Below are positions 1 through 6,583 of a stretch of DNA of 29,782 nt, in pieces; positions within the stretch are counted from its first letter, which is position 1; every line of letters starts with the position of its first letter. The notes beneath the pieces are model-generated. The model had not been told where the DNA came from and made no database searches. It saw nothing but the letters and a program-made list of their open reading frames with translations. The DNA lies in assembly GCA_946222495.1 (NCBI GenBank), contig CAMICF010000007.1, forward strand, positions 1-29,782, written 5' to 3'. This DNA is from an uncultured Janibacter sp. Lineage in GTDB: Bacteria > Actinomycetota > Actinomycetes > Actinomycetales > Dermatophilaceae. Position numbers and translations under genes: made by a program.

Positions 1-321
1 CGCCCCCGCCATGATGACGAAGGTGAGGACCCGGAAGAGCACGTCGTCCCGGGCGTAGGCGGAGGCGAACCACGTGTAGTTCACCCAGGCCCACCAGATG
101 GCGAAGAAGGTGAGGAAGTAGTCGACGAGGGAGCCCCAGTCCCCGTGGATCGCCCCGTCGTGCAGCTCCACCCCCGCACTGGCGACGGCCGTGACGAAGA
201 CGAGGTCGAAGAGGAGCTCCAGCGGGGTCGCCACCCGCCCGGGCTCCTCCGGGTCGCGGGGCCTCATGGCGCCGGCGAGGGGGAGGACGTTCACTCCGCT
301 CACCGGGCCAGTGTCGGTCAC
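1..321 (-). CDS. LtrA-family (low temperature requirement A) membrane protein, N-terminal part only
   Basis: The reverse strand reads without a stop from a GTG at 321 to the left edge of the window, so only the first 107 residues are seen. After a short polar leader comes the run TPLELLFDLVFVTAVA, the signature of LtrA-family multi-pass membrane proteins. An aromatic membrane segment follows (DYFLTFFAIWWAWVNYTWFA). The GTG at 321 is preferred because GGAGG lies six bases upstream; in-frame GTG codons at 303 and 294 and an ATG at 267 are alternatives. The family is named after a Listeria cold-growth gene, and its biochemical role is not established. It is divergent from the Tat-exported protein gene at 506. 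The family call is firm; the function is unknown. Confidence 0.85.
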   Translation of the reverse strand, partial: MTDTGPVSGVNVLPLAGAMRPRDPEEPGRVATPLELLFDLVFVTAVASAGVELHDGAIHGDWGSLVDYFLTFFAIWWAWVNYTWFASAYARDDVLFRVLTFVIMAGA

Positions 322-369
322 GGGCGACCTCCGTGCGACGTGCTCTCGGTGCGCCCGCGTTCAGCGAAC

Positions 370-418
370 GTGAAGTTTTTCTTCACCATCCCCCCAGTTA
401 CCGTCAAGTAACGGTAAC
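370..418. promoter_or_regulatory. Two inverted repeats in the divergent ltrA/Tat-protein promoter region
   Basis: Two dyads lie in the 184-base divergent gap. The first is GTGAAG-TTTTT-CTTCAC at 370-386. The second is a perfect 8-bp inverted repeat, GTTACCGT-N6-ACGGTAAC, at 397-418, which also contains GTAAC twice in tandem (408-412 and 414-418). Placement between two divergent starts suggests operators, but no regulator is identified. GTTAC/GTAAC repeats resemble sites described for the actinobacterial response regulator MtrA; that link is inference. Confidence 0.4.
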
Positions 419-505
419 GTCGCGAGCGTTCACGGCCGCCTCGGGGAGAGCAACGACGCTCTACCCACCTTCCCCGGCCAGCCATTCGCCGCACCTGGAG
501 TACCC

Positions 506-1045
506 GTGACCGAGCTCAGCACCCCGAGTCGCCGCACGATCGTCAAGGGCGCCGCATGGGCGACACCCGTCGTCACCATCGCCGCCGCAGCCCCCGCCCT
601 CACCGCCTCCCCCGTGACGGCCGACATCGACCTCTCGACATCCAGCAGCGCGGGCGGGAGCCGCACCGGCGGCACCCTCAACATCAACCCGTCGACCTTC
701 CGCAACACCGGCACCGAGACGGTGGAGGGCATCACCGTCACCTTCGTGGCAAGCGGCGACCAGACGATCACCGGGATCTCGGTCTTCGGCTCGGACATCA
801 AGAACCTGGTGCCGGGAGCCACGACGGCCGGCTACGGCAGCAACACGGTCATCCTCACCCTTCCCCCGGGCACCGGCCTGGGTCAGGTCACGATCCCGCC
901 CGGAGCGGAGTACACGGCCCCCCTCGGCCAGGACCTGGGCCTGGGCAGCCCCGAGGGCTTCACCCTGTCCGTGACCGTCGCGGCCACCAACGCCACCGCG
1001 GACAGCATCGCCTTCGAGGCGAGCCAGGACGTCCCTCCCGCCTGA
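506..1045 (+). CDS. Tat-exported protein of unknown function
   Basis: This 179-residue protein starts at a GTG with CTGGAG a few bases upstream. Its N-terminus has the twin-arginine pattern SRRTIVKGAAW followed by a hydrophobic Ala-rich stretch (ATPVVTIAAAAPALTASP), so it should be exported folded through the Tat pathway. The mature part is rich in Thr, Gly, Ser and Val, has no cysteine, and alternates short hydrophobic and polar stretches. That pattern fits an all-beta, Ig-like or CARDB-like extracellular domain, although no catalytic motif is seen. Similar small Tat proteins with a 'KGAAWATPVV' leader are common in actinobacteria and are generally uncharacterised. It is monocistronic: a strong hairpin follows 16 bases after the stop. 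Confidence 0.75.
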   Translation: MTELSTPSRRTIVKGAAWATPVVTIAAAAPALTASPVTADIDLSTSSSAGGSRTGGTLNINPSTFRNTGTETVEGITVTFVASGDQTITGISVFGSDIKNLVPGATTAGYGSNTVILTLPPGTGLGQVTIPPGAEYTAPLGQDLGLGSPEGFTLSVTVAATNATADSIAFEASQDVPPA

Positions 1046-1061
1046 CCGGGTCCACGCATGA

Positions 1062-1102
1062 CGAAGGGGGCGGTGCCGGATGATCCGACACCGCCCCCTT
1101 CG
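1062..1102. terminator. Bidirectional terminator between convergent genes
   Basis: The arms 1062-1080 and 1084-1102 form a 19-bp stem with one C·A mismatch (at C1076) and a three-base loop. The stem starts with CGAAGGGGGCGGTG. There is no clear T-tract, as is usual in high-GC actinobacteria. It sits between the stops of the Tat-protein gene (1045) and the rpf-like gene (1118), so it can serve both strands. Confidence 0.85.
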
Positions 1103-1117
1103 GGGTCAGAGGGTCGG

Positions 1118-1504
1118 TCAGCTGCCGTTCTCGACGGTCAGACCGGCCTCGTCCGAGCAGACCGGCCAGGCCTCGGGGCCCTGCTCCTGGAGGACCTCCT
1201 GGGCGATCTCGACCTGCTGCTCGGGCGTCGCGTCCTCGGCGCTGTCGGCGTACTTCTCGCCGCCGAAGCCGTCCCACGTGTCGTCCGTGAACTGCAGGCC
1301 GCCGTGGAAGCCGTTGCCGGTGTTGATGGACCAGTCGCCGCTGGACTCGCAGTCGGCGACGTCGTTCCACACGGCCGGGTAGCTGTCGGTGGACTCCTGC
1401 GTGTCGGCCATCGCGGTGCCGGTGCCGGCGGCGCAGAGCAGGCTGGCCGCAGCAAAGGCCTGCGCGGTGCGTCGGACCGTGGTGCGTCGTGCGGTGGTCG
1501 TCAT
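1118..1504 (-). CDS. Resuscitation-promoting factor-like secreted transglycosylase
   Basis: This 128-residue protein has a signal peptide (charged ARRTTVRRTAQ, then a hydrophobic AFAAASLLCAAGTGTAMA) followed by one Rpf/transglycosylase-like domain. The motif VWNDVADCESSGDWSINTGN contains the catalytic Glu of CESSG, and GGLQFTDDTWDGFGG is the usual second block. The family cleaves peptidoglycan glycan strands and promotes regrowth of dormant actinobacteria. No LysM, LytM or DUF348 domain is present, so this is the minimal form. The ATG at 1504 is chosen over an upstream in-frame ATG (1615) because GGGAGGA stands seven to eight bases before it and the signal peptide starts there. It is transcribed alone, toward the terminator at 1062-1102. 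Confidence 0.9.
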   Translation of the reverse strand: MTTTARRTTVRRTAQAFAAASLLCAAGTGTAMADTQESTDSYPAVWNDVADCESSGDWSINTGNGFHGGLQFTDDTWDGFGGEKYADSAEDATPEQQVEIAQEVLQEQGPEAWPVCSDEAGLTVENGS

Positions 1505-1620
1505 GTGTCTTCCTCCCGTACTGGGGCGCGGCCGCTGGCCGCGAGCGGCCCGGGGAGCCGCGTCGGACGTCCTCGACTCATGCCGAGGCACCCGACGACC
1601 GTAAACAGACCGCACCGAAG

Positions 1621-1636
1621 ATCACAAATTGGTAAC
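1621..1636 (-). promoter_or_regulatory. Possible GTTAC-type operator upstream of the rpf-like gene
   Basis: On the minus strand, GTTAC-N6-GTGAT lies about 117 bases before the rpf start. GTTAC/GTNAC direct repeats resemble reported MtrA sites upstream of cell-wall hydrolase genes in actinobacteria. The same GTTAC word recurs in the palindrome at 397-418. The match is short and imperfect. No c-di-AMP (ydaO-type) riboswitch core could be recognised in this leader. Confidence 0.3.
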
Positions 1637-1728
1637 AGCGGCGGAATCTGCGCAGCACACGCCCATCGTCTCCCCAGCGGCAGGGGCACCGCGCCACCCT
1701 AGGAGCCGAGCACCCTTCTGCGACAACG

Positions 1729-1768
1729 CGACACGGGCCGCACCCCAGATGGGATGCGGCCCGTGTCG
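1729..1768. terminator. Strong orphan hairpin at the left edge of the accessory island
   Basis: The arms 1729-1746 and 1751-1768 pair over 18 positions with a single C·A mismatch and an AGAT loop; the outer stem is CGACACGGGCCGCA. No gene ends next to it on either strand: rpf starts at 1504 going left, and the next gene starts at 1922 going right. It may be the original terminator of tRNA-Pro, separated from it when the island inserted, or the terminator of a lost gene. Confidence 0.6.
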
Positions 1769-1921
1769 CCAGGTGGAGGGGTGTTGCCCGAAATCAGAAT
1801 CAACCGCCAGATCACAGGTGTTGCTCCGTGGGCACAGCCAGCCTTCACACACGAAGCGCACGATTTTCACACGCACCTCTGACGCGACGGCGTTGTCGCA
1901 CCCCGGCGCTAGACAGGGGCT
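1769..1921. other. Non-coding left end of the island
   Basis: No convincing gene is seen between the hairpin and the ATG at 1922. Base composition becomes less GC-rich here. A weak -10-like TAGACA (1910-1915) lies six bases before the ATG, which would fit a leaderless transcript. I looked for a copy of the 3' end of tRNA-Pro that would mark an attachment site and found none. Confidence 0.4.
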
Positions 1922-2638
1922 ATGCCTAGAACCCTTGCCGAGGAGCTTCGGTCGGACATTGCTGCGATCCAGTACTACGACAGCATCAGCGTCGATCTCT
2001 CCGGGACGTTCTTTGAGCCGCTCCTCTCGCGGTTGCCGTTGCCCTCGCTGACGGTTGTCGGACACAGCCAGGGTTCGCCTGGAACTGCTGCAGGCGTCCT
2101 GTACCGCCTCGCGAGGCACGCAGTACGGAGTGGTCGGTCCACAATCGTGACTACTGGCCGGGAGCCGATTCATCTGGTGCGCGCCACATGTCTGCTCGGT
2201 CACCGGCAGGTCGCCGAACAAGCCCGACGACGGCCGCCCGATGAGGGCCCTGACCTCGACACCGCCGCCATGCTCGGCAACGTGGCCAAGGGCCGGTTGC
2301 ACGTCAACGGCATCGGAGACGACCTGCCCGCCGGAATCTCGAGTGCTTTGCGGGCCGGCCCCGTCGACATGTGGCTGATCGATGATGTTCCTTCTGTAAC
2401 TGAGGCACTCACCCAGCGCCAGGGAAGGTCCATGCCCCCGCTCTCGGTCGAACCAACCGCCCTGCGACGACTGAGTCGCGAGCGCATGTGCGCGGTCGTT
2501 GTCGTGGTCGACTGGCGATTGACGGATGCGTGGCTGTGGGAGCGTGCAGCCGACGAGGTGATCACTGTCGAGCGCGACGGCGACGCCCGCCCCACCCTTC
2601 GCAGCGGGTCACATGAGGTTGCCATCCCAGAGGATTGA
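1922..2638 (+). CDS. RecA/DnaB-fold-like protein with degenerate P-loop
   Basis: This is a 238-residue accessory protein that I do not recognise as a named family. Its order of elements resembles the C-terminal RecA-fold domain of DnaB-type helicases. A strand and loop, TVVGHSQGSPGTAAG (44-58), sits at the Walker A position but lacks the GKT/S lysine. The strand STIVTTG (73-79) is followed by an arginine-containing helix. MWLIDDVPSV (150-159) is at the Walker B position, and CAVVVVVDW (190-198) with RAADEVITVER (208-218) resembles the 'sQLsR…DADVVxFLxR' region. If the reading is right, it would bind but probably not hydrolyse nucleotide in the normal way. The 77-base gap to the next gene on the same strand suggests a functional pair. 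It has no signal peptide or membrane segment. The gene is probably real; its function is unknown. Confidence 0.5.
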   Translation: MPRTLAEELRSDIAAIQYYDSISVDLSGTFFEPLLSRLPLPSLTVVGHSQGSPGTAAGVLYRLARHAVRSGRSTIVTTGREPIHLVRATCLLGHRQVAEQARRRPPDEGPDLDTAAMLGNVAKGRLHVNGIGDDLPAGISSALRAGPVDMWLIDDVPSVTEALTQRQGRSMPPLSVEPTALRRLSRERMCAVVVVVDWRLTDAWLWERAADEVITVERDGDARPTLRSGSHEVAIPED

Positions 2639-2702
2639 GGTCTCCGACGGGCCCTCGTCAACTTGGCGCCCTCGGAAACGGCTCGCTGTCAGTGGAGCCC
2701 GC

Positions 2703-2714
2703 TACTTTTTCTCT
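2703..2714 (+). promoter_or_regulatory. -10 element consistent with a leaderless start
   Basis: TACTTT (TANNNT type) lies six bases before the ATG at 2715, and no Shine-Dalgarno sequence lies close to that ATG. This spacing is typical of leaderless actinobacterial mRNAs. No good -35 hexamer is seen. Confidence 0.35.
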
Positions 2715-3374
2715 ATGGACGAACTTCACGCTCTGCGAACGGCGATCACGACAGATCTTGGGGATCCCGCCGAATGGGGTGCTCCGGTGGAGTTTCGCGA
2801 CTCCCTTGCCCTGTGCGCACTCAACTCCGTGTACTCGCTACGAGCCAACTCAGCGTCGGGGCAGAGCGTGCTAGCGCGGTATCGCGCGCTCCGTCCCAGC
2901 GCGGACACGGACAGTGGACCTGACCTTGTAGGGGCGATGGATAGCGAGGGCGGACCGGAGGCGTTCGCTGATGTCGTCCTGAAGAACCACAGCATGCTTC
3001 CGGGCACTACGCGGCTGCGAACCGTAGGGATCCACGAGGCCCTCACCCGTCTTGCTGCGCCGGAGGTCGGAGTGACCACGGCAGCGGAACTGCGTGAGGC
3101 TGCAGAGATCAAGGGCGTGAAGCTTGCGTGGCTGTCCGTGAAGGGCTTGGGACCATTGTCGTGGTCGTTCTTGCTGATGAACGCTGGCGTCGACGACCAG
3201 GTCAAGCCTGACGTGATGGTTCAGCGGTACATCAATCGTGCCTTGGCGTCGACAAGTCCGGTCTCGCCCGACAAGGCTCGTCAGCTCATCGTGGATGCGG
3301 CCGCCGATCTCCACGTCACGCCACGAGCCCTCGACCGAGCCATCTGGCTCCACGAGAGCCCGACCAGCAAGTAG
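2715..3374 (+). CDS. HhH-GPD-like (helix-hairpin-helix DNA glycosylase fold) protein
   Basis: This 219-residue soluble protein has a middle and C-terminal layout recalling HhH-GPD DNA glycosylases. A helical region (101-138) precedes a helix-hairpin-helix, VKGLGPLSWSFLLMNAG (142-158), and then VKPDVMVQRYINRAL (163-177), where Asp166 occupies the place of the catalytic aspartate of that superfamily. No FeS-cluster cysteines are present. A DNA-binding or base-excision role is inferred from this motif only; the N-terminal 80 residues are not recognised. The ATG at 2715 is chosen because a -10 motif lies just before it; a longer in-frame reading from 2613 would overlap the previous gene. Together with the degenerate RecA-like gene upstream it forms the cargo of the island. 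Confidence 0.55.
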   Translation: MDELHALRTAITTDLGDPAEWGAPVEFRDSLALCALNSVYSLRANSASGQSVLARYRALRPSADTDSGPDLVGAMDSEGGPEAFADVVLKNHSMLPGTTRLRTVGIHEALTRLAAPEVGVTTAAELREAAEIKGVKLAWLSVKGLGPLSWSFLLMNAGVDDQVKPDVMVQRYINRALASTSPVSPDKARQLIVDAAADLHVTPRALDRAIWLHESPTSK

Positions 3375-3398
3375 CAGAGCCCAGCAGTTCGTCCGCTG

Positions 3399-3533
3399 TG
3401 AACCGCTCCGGTCTGGTATGCATCGATCCAACGAGAAGGTGGGGTCATGCCAGCACCGAGGACCTATCCGGATGAGAAGCGCCCGTGTGGTGGGCCATCA
3501 CCGTCACAACGCGAAGAGTCATCCGTCCTCTGA
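3399..3533 (+). mobile_element. Relic of the left end of an IS3-family element with the first codons of OrfA
   Basis: TGAACCGCTCCGG at 3399-3411 matches the common IS3-family terminal repeat TGAACCGCCCCGG. An ATG at 3447, preceded by GAGAAGG, then reads MPAPRTYPDE, which matches the usual OrfA start (MPAPRKYPxE), before the similarity stops; the frame closes at 3533. The rest of that element is missing. The 28-codon frame is not likely to be functional. Confidence 0.5.
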
Positions 3534-3737
3534 CCCAATGACGAGCCAGTCCTGCACCTCTACGTCGATTGAGCTGCTCCCGACGACAACGATCAGCCAG
3601 TCGCGGTGGGCATTAGCCCCTGCCTCCGTGCGGAAGATCATCGAGACACGGCCCTTGTCGGTCACGAGCCAGACGATGGATGGGTGGCTGCTGGTCATTT
3701 CGCTGTGTGAGTCGCTCATGCCCGGGAGAGTGCTCAC
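3519..3737 (-). CDS. Small hypothetical protein
   Basis: A 72-codon frame starts at GTG 3737, or has 66 codons from ATG 3719. The product from the ATG contains an alternating hydrophobic core (VWLVTDKGRVSMIFRT … DWLIVVVGSSSIDVEVQDWLV), which looks like a small beta-rich domain rather than a random shadow frame. No named family is recognised. Neither start has a well-placed ribosome-binding site. It lies between the IS3 relic and the next IS, on the opposite strand to the other island cargo. It could be a real small gene or a remnant. Confidence 0.4.
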   Translation of the reverse strand: MSTLPGMSDSHSEMTSSHPSIVWLVTDKGRVSMIFRTEAGANAHRDWLIVVVGSSSIDVEVQDWLVIGSEDG

Positions 3738-3915
3738 TCCTGGCCCTCTGGCAGTGCCTTGAGCGCACGACCTCCGCGCGAAGCGCGCACACGACCGGCG
3801 CGCTCTCCGGCCACGCCCTGGCTGTCACCATCGCCAAGGAGGCCTACCGACAGACGTCGCACCGCCTACCCGGACGCCGCCACGCGTCTGGTCAGGATCG
3901 CAGCGCATCGACGAG
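3738..3915. other. Non-coding stretch before the IS3 element
   Basis: No supported gene lies here. Overlapping frames exist on both strands but give Arg/Ser/Pro-rich products with no recognisable motif. It is probably degraded island sequence. Confidence 0.4.
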
Positions 3916-3930
3916 TGGATCGCCCCGGGT

Positions 3931-4254
3931 TTAGTGGAGGGCTGGTTGTGCCGTCTCGGCGGTTGCCGGGGCGGTGGTCGTGTCAGCGTAGTAGCGGTCT
4001 TCGAGTTCTGTCGGCGGGATGTCTCCGCAGTGGCCGTGCAGGCGTGAGTTGTTGTACCAGTCGACCCATTCCAGGGTCGCTAGCTCGACGTCGTCCAGGC
4101 CGCGCCACGGTCCACGTCGCCAGATGAGTTCCTTCTTGTACAGCTTGTTCAGCGCCTCAGCGGCGGCGTTGTCGTAGGAGTCCCCGGTCGAGCCGACCGA
4201 GGCTTCGATCCCGGACTCGGCGAGGCGTTCGGTGTAGCGAATGGCGAGGTATTG
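3931..4254 (-). pseudogene. IS3-family transposase OrfB, C-terminal part (split by IS30)
   Basis: This segment encodes about 107 residues, YLAIRYTERLAESGIEASVG…, including DNAAAEALNKLYKKEL, which carries the final Glu of the DDE triad. WVDWYNNSRLHGHCGDIPPTELE is the typical OrfB ending. It has no start codon of its own. It continues in frame the part at 5707-6278: joining both across one copy of the dinucleotide CA gives 894 bases, exactly 298 codons with the stop, the normal length for an IS3 OrfB. Confidence 0.85.
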
Positions 4255-4282
4255 ACCGGGTTCAACCGGTGGATGCAACACC
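4255..4282 (+). repeat. IS30 terminal inverted repeat, transposase 3' end
   Basis: Reading inward it contains TTCAACCGGTGGATGCAACA. It pairs with the repeat at 5678-5706. The TGA stop of the transposase (4262-4264) lies inside this repeat. Confidence 0.7.
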
Positions 4283-5659
4283 GGCTTGTTGAAGTAACTG
4301 TAGGTGCTCGTTGAACGCCTCGGCAGGTGTCTTCCAGCCGAGGGTCTTGCGGGGTCTGGTGTTGAGGGCGTGAGCGACTGCCTCGATCTCCTCGGCCGAC
4401 CACCGGGACAGGTCGGTGCCCTTGGGGAAGTACTGGCGCAGCAGACCGTTGGTGTTCTCGTTCGTGCCTCGCTGCCACGGCGAGTTGGGGTCGGCGAAGA
4501 ACACCGGGATGCCGGTCTCCACCTTGAACTGGGCGTGCGCGGACATCTCCTTCCCACGGTCCCAGGTCACCGACCGTGCCAGCTGCTCCGGCAGGGTCGA
4601 CATCGTGTTTGTCAGCGCGTTCTTCATCGTGATCGCGCCGTAGCCGGCCAGGGCCGGACCGTTCTTCGGCGTCTCCTTGTGCCGGTAGCCGTCCTCGCGG
4701 GGCAGGTGCACCAGCATCGTGAACCTCGTGGTGCGTTCAACGACGGTGCCGATCGCCGAGCGCTCCAGGCCGATCAGCAGATCGCCCTCCCAATGGCCGG
4801 GCACAGCGCGGTCCGCGACTTCCGCGGGGCGTTCGCTGATCAGCGTCTCCGGGGTGACGTGGGCCCACGTCTTGCGCCGCGAACGCTCCCGCGGCGCGCG
4901 AAGGGCACGCCCAGTGCGCAGACACCAGACCAACTCGCGTTTGAGCGCGCCACGGCCCTGGATGTACAGCGACTGATAGATCGCCTCATGGCTGATGCGC
5001 ATGGACTCATCATCAGGGAAGTCGACCCTGAGCCGGTTCGCGATCTGCTCCGGGCTCCACGCCAGGGACCACGGCCTGTCCTTGCGGTGCGGCTTGTTGC
5101 GCCCGGTGAACTGTGGCGGTTGTGGTCCCGGAATGACCGTGCCGTCAGGTCCGCTGATCTGGCCGGACAAGCGTTCCTCGACGTAGGCGCGCAGCCGCAG
5201 ATTGGCAACCAGCTTCGCGGTCTTCGGTCGACGGGCGGCCATGTCGGCCTTCCACTGTGCGACCGACGCCCGGTACTCGAGTTTCCCGCCGCGCGTGGCG
5301 GCGTTGCGGCGCAGCTCCCGCGACACGGTGCCGGGGTCACGCCCCACCGCTCGAGCGATCTCCCGCACACCCTTGTCCTGAGCCTTGAGCAGTGCGATCT
5401 CCTCGCGCTCAGCGAACGACAGATACCGGCCCGAAGGGTGGAACTTCAGATCGAACGGTGGCATGCCGCCAGCGTTGTGGAACCAGCGTGCGCCCACGGC
5501 CTGCGCCACGCCGGCCACTCCCGCGGCCTCCTCAGGCAGCAGCCCCATGGCGATCTGCTCCCAGAACACCACCTCGACATGCCGCTGGAACTTCGGATGT
5601 CCAGGCGACCTCAACTTCGGACGAGTCGCACGATCGGCTGCCTGCTGACGACGAACCAC
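4262..5659 (-). CDS. IS30-family transposase
   Basis: This 465-residue DDE transposase catalyses cut-out and insertion of its own element. An N-terminal helix-turn-helix region (YLSFAEREEIALLKAQ…GVREIARAVGRDPGTVSRELRRN, about 99-140) should bind the terminal repeats. The catalytic core shows GHWEGDLLIG (first Asp), VTWDRGKEMSAH (second Asp) and FADPNSPWQRGTNENTNGLL with the final Glu, all classical IS30 motifs. The GTG at 5659 is chosen because GGAGG stands six bases upstream. The reading frame is unbroken and somewhat longer than the family's typical 320-460 residues, owing to an N-terminal extension of about 95 residues. Confidence 0.92.
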   Translation of the reverse strand: MVRRQQAADRATRPKLRSPGHPKFQRHVEVVFWEQIAMGLLPEEAAGVAGVAQAVGARWFHNAGGMPPFDLKFHPSGRYLSFAEREEIALLKAQDKGVREIARAVGRDPGTVSRELRRNAATRGGKLEYRASVAQWKADMAARRPKTAKLVANLRLRAYVEERLSGQISGPDGTVIPGPQPPQFTGRNKPHRKDRPWSLAWSPEQIANRLRVDFPDDESMRISHEAIYQSLYIQGRGALKRELVWCLRTGRALRAPRERSRRKTWAHVTPETLISERPAEVADRAVPGHWEGDLLIGLERSAIGTVVERTTRFTMLVHLPREDGYRHKETPKNGPALAGYGAITMKNALTNTMSTLPEQLARSVTWDRGKEMSAHAQFKVETGIPVFFADPNSPWQRGTNENTNGLLRQYFPKGTDLSRWSAEEIEAVAHALNTRPRKTLGWKTPAEAFNEHLQLLQQAGVASTG

Positions 5660-5677
5660 TCAACACCTCCATGACGA

Positions 5678-5706
5678 GGTGTTGCGACGACCAGTTGAAT
5701 CCGCCC
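5678..5706 (-). repeat. IS30 terminal inverted repeat, transposase 5' end
   Basis: Reading inward on the minus strand it contains TTCAACTGGTCGTCGCAACA. It matches the repeat at 4255-4282 at about three quarters of positions, with GCAACACC and TTCAAC fully conserved. Confidence 0.7.
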
Positions 5707-6278
5707 TGGGACCCTCGGTCCGAGTGCACGATGCAACCGGCGGCGTCGCGTCGCCGGGATACCGCGTTGTCCAGGGCGTTCACCGCGAGGCGAGCCTTCA
5801 TCCGGTCGCTGATGGAGTAGCCCACGATGCGGCCGGAGAAGGCGTCCTTGATCGCGCAGAGATAGAGCTTGCCCTCGTCGGTCCAATGCTCCGTGATGTC
5901 TGTCAGCCACAGCTCGTTGACGTCATCAGCGGAAAAGTCCCGCCTGACCAGGTCGTCGTGGACCGGTGGTCCCGGGCGTTTCCCGTTCTTGCCCCGCTTC
6001 TTCCCGAACACGGACCACCACTGGTTGTCACGGCAGATCCGCCACGCCGTCCGCTCACACATCTCCTGGCCAGCCTCCGCCGCTTCACCGATCAGGAACC
6101 GGTAGCCGAACTCGGGGTCGTCGCGGTGGGCGTCCAGCAGGGCGTTGGCGCGATACGCCTCGATCAGCTCGGCCTCGGTGACCTGGTGCTTGCGCCAGCG
6201 GTAGTAGGGCTGGCGCGAGAGCTTCAGGACCCGCAGGGACACCGCGACGGGGATCCCGTCCTCGGCGAGCTCGCTCAC
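5707..6278 (-). pseudogene. IS3-family transposase OrfB, N-terminal part (split by IS30)
   Basis: About 190 residues of OrfB are present: a short HTH_21-like leader (PVAVSLRVLKLSRQPYYRWRK), then the start of the rve integrase core with LWLTDITEHWTDEGKLYL (first Asp) and IVHSDRGSQ (second Asp), where the reading is broken by the IS30 element. Beyond that point the open frame runs into IS30 sequence and ends at 5532 with unrelated residues. The GTG at 6278 overlaps the OrfA stop, but translation probably depends on a -1 frameshift from OrfA. The third catalytic residue is in the fragment at 3931-4254, so the protein is inactive. Confidence 0.85.
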
Positions 6279-6583
6279 GAGCGGGTAGAACCTTTTCCCG
6301 GCAAGTTCGCCTGCGACAGGTAGGCAGCTGCGCGGCGCAAGACCTCGTTCTCCTGCTCCAGCAGCCGGTTCCGGCGGCGGAGCTCGCGTAGTTCCGTCGA
6401 GTCCTCACGGGTCTTGCCGGGCCGGTTGCCGTCGTCGATGTCGGCTTGGCGGATCCACTTATGCAGCGTCATCTCGTGGACGCCGAAGTCCTTAGCGATC
6501 TGCGCGAGAGTGACTCCGTCCTCACGGGACCGGGCCACTCGCACGACGTCCTCGCGGAACTCCTGAGGGTAGGGAGCGGGCAT
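6275..6583 (-). CDS. IS3-family transposase OrfA
   Basis: This 102-residue DNA-binding subunit contains a helix-turn-helix, VTLAQIAKDFGVHEMTLHKWIRQ (about 24-46), and a leucine-zipper-like helix (LRELRRRNRLLEQENEVLRRAAAYL) at the C-terminus. OrfA binds the IS ends and is fused to OrfB by frameshifting. The ATG at 6583 has GGAAGGA about eight bases upstream. The gene is intact, but its partner OrfB is broken; such orphan OrfA proteins can act as inhibitors of related elements. Confidence 0.88.
   Translation of the reverse strand: MPAPYPQEFREDVVRVARSREDGVTLAQIAKDFGVHEMTLHKWIRQADIDDGNRPGKTREDSTELRELRRRNRLLEQENEVLRRAAAYLSQANLPGKGSTRS
6293..6299 (-). promoter_or_regulatory. Programmed -1 frameshift site in the IS3 orfA/orfB overlap
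   Basis: On the minus strand the OrfA codons CCG GGA AAA contain G GGA AAA, a heptamer of the X XXY YYZ type. A -1 slip continues as GKRFYPLVSELAEDG, which is the usual junction between OrfA and OrfB. A small hairpin GCTCG-TGAG-CGAGC follows about ten bases downstream and could stimulate slipping. Confidence 0.7.

Larger units (their letters stand above)
4255..5706 (-). mobile_element. IS30-family insertion sequence, apparently complete
   Basis: This 1452-bp element is inserted in the IS3 orfB. It is bounded by imperfect inverted repeats sharing TTCAAC, GGT and GCAACACC in register. The dinucleotide CA (TG on the plus strand, 4253-4254 and 5707-5708) flanks both ends and fits a 2-bp target duplication. 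Removing the element and one CA restores the IS3 orfB frame exactly. It carries one full-length transposase gene and so may still be able to move. Confidence 0.8.

Noticed and set aside
1505..1620. c-di-AMP (ydaO) riboswitch before the rpf-like gene
   Set aside because: Some actinobacterial rpf genes have one, but the conserved core elements could not be found in this leader.
1769..1921. Second att copy of the tRNA-Pro 3' end at the left island border
   Set aside because: No stretch resembling the tRNA T-arm or acceptor sequence was found, so the distal att site was lost or lies elsewhere.
5532..5706. C-terminal extension of OrfB ending at 5532
   Set aside because: These residues come from reading into the inserted IS30 element and are not part of the transposase.
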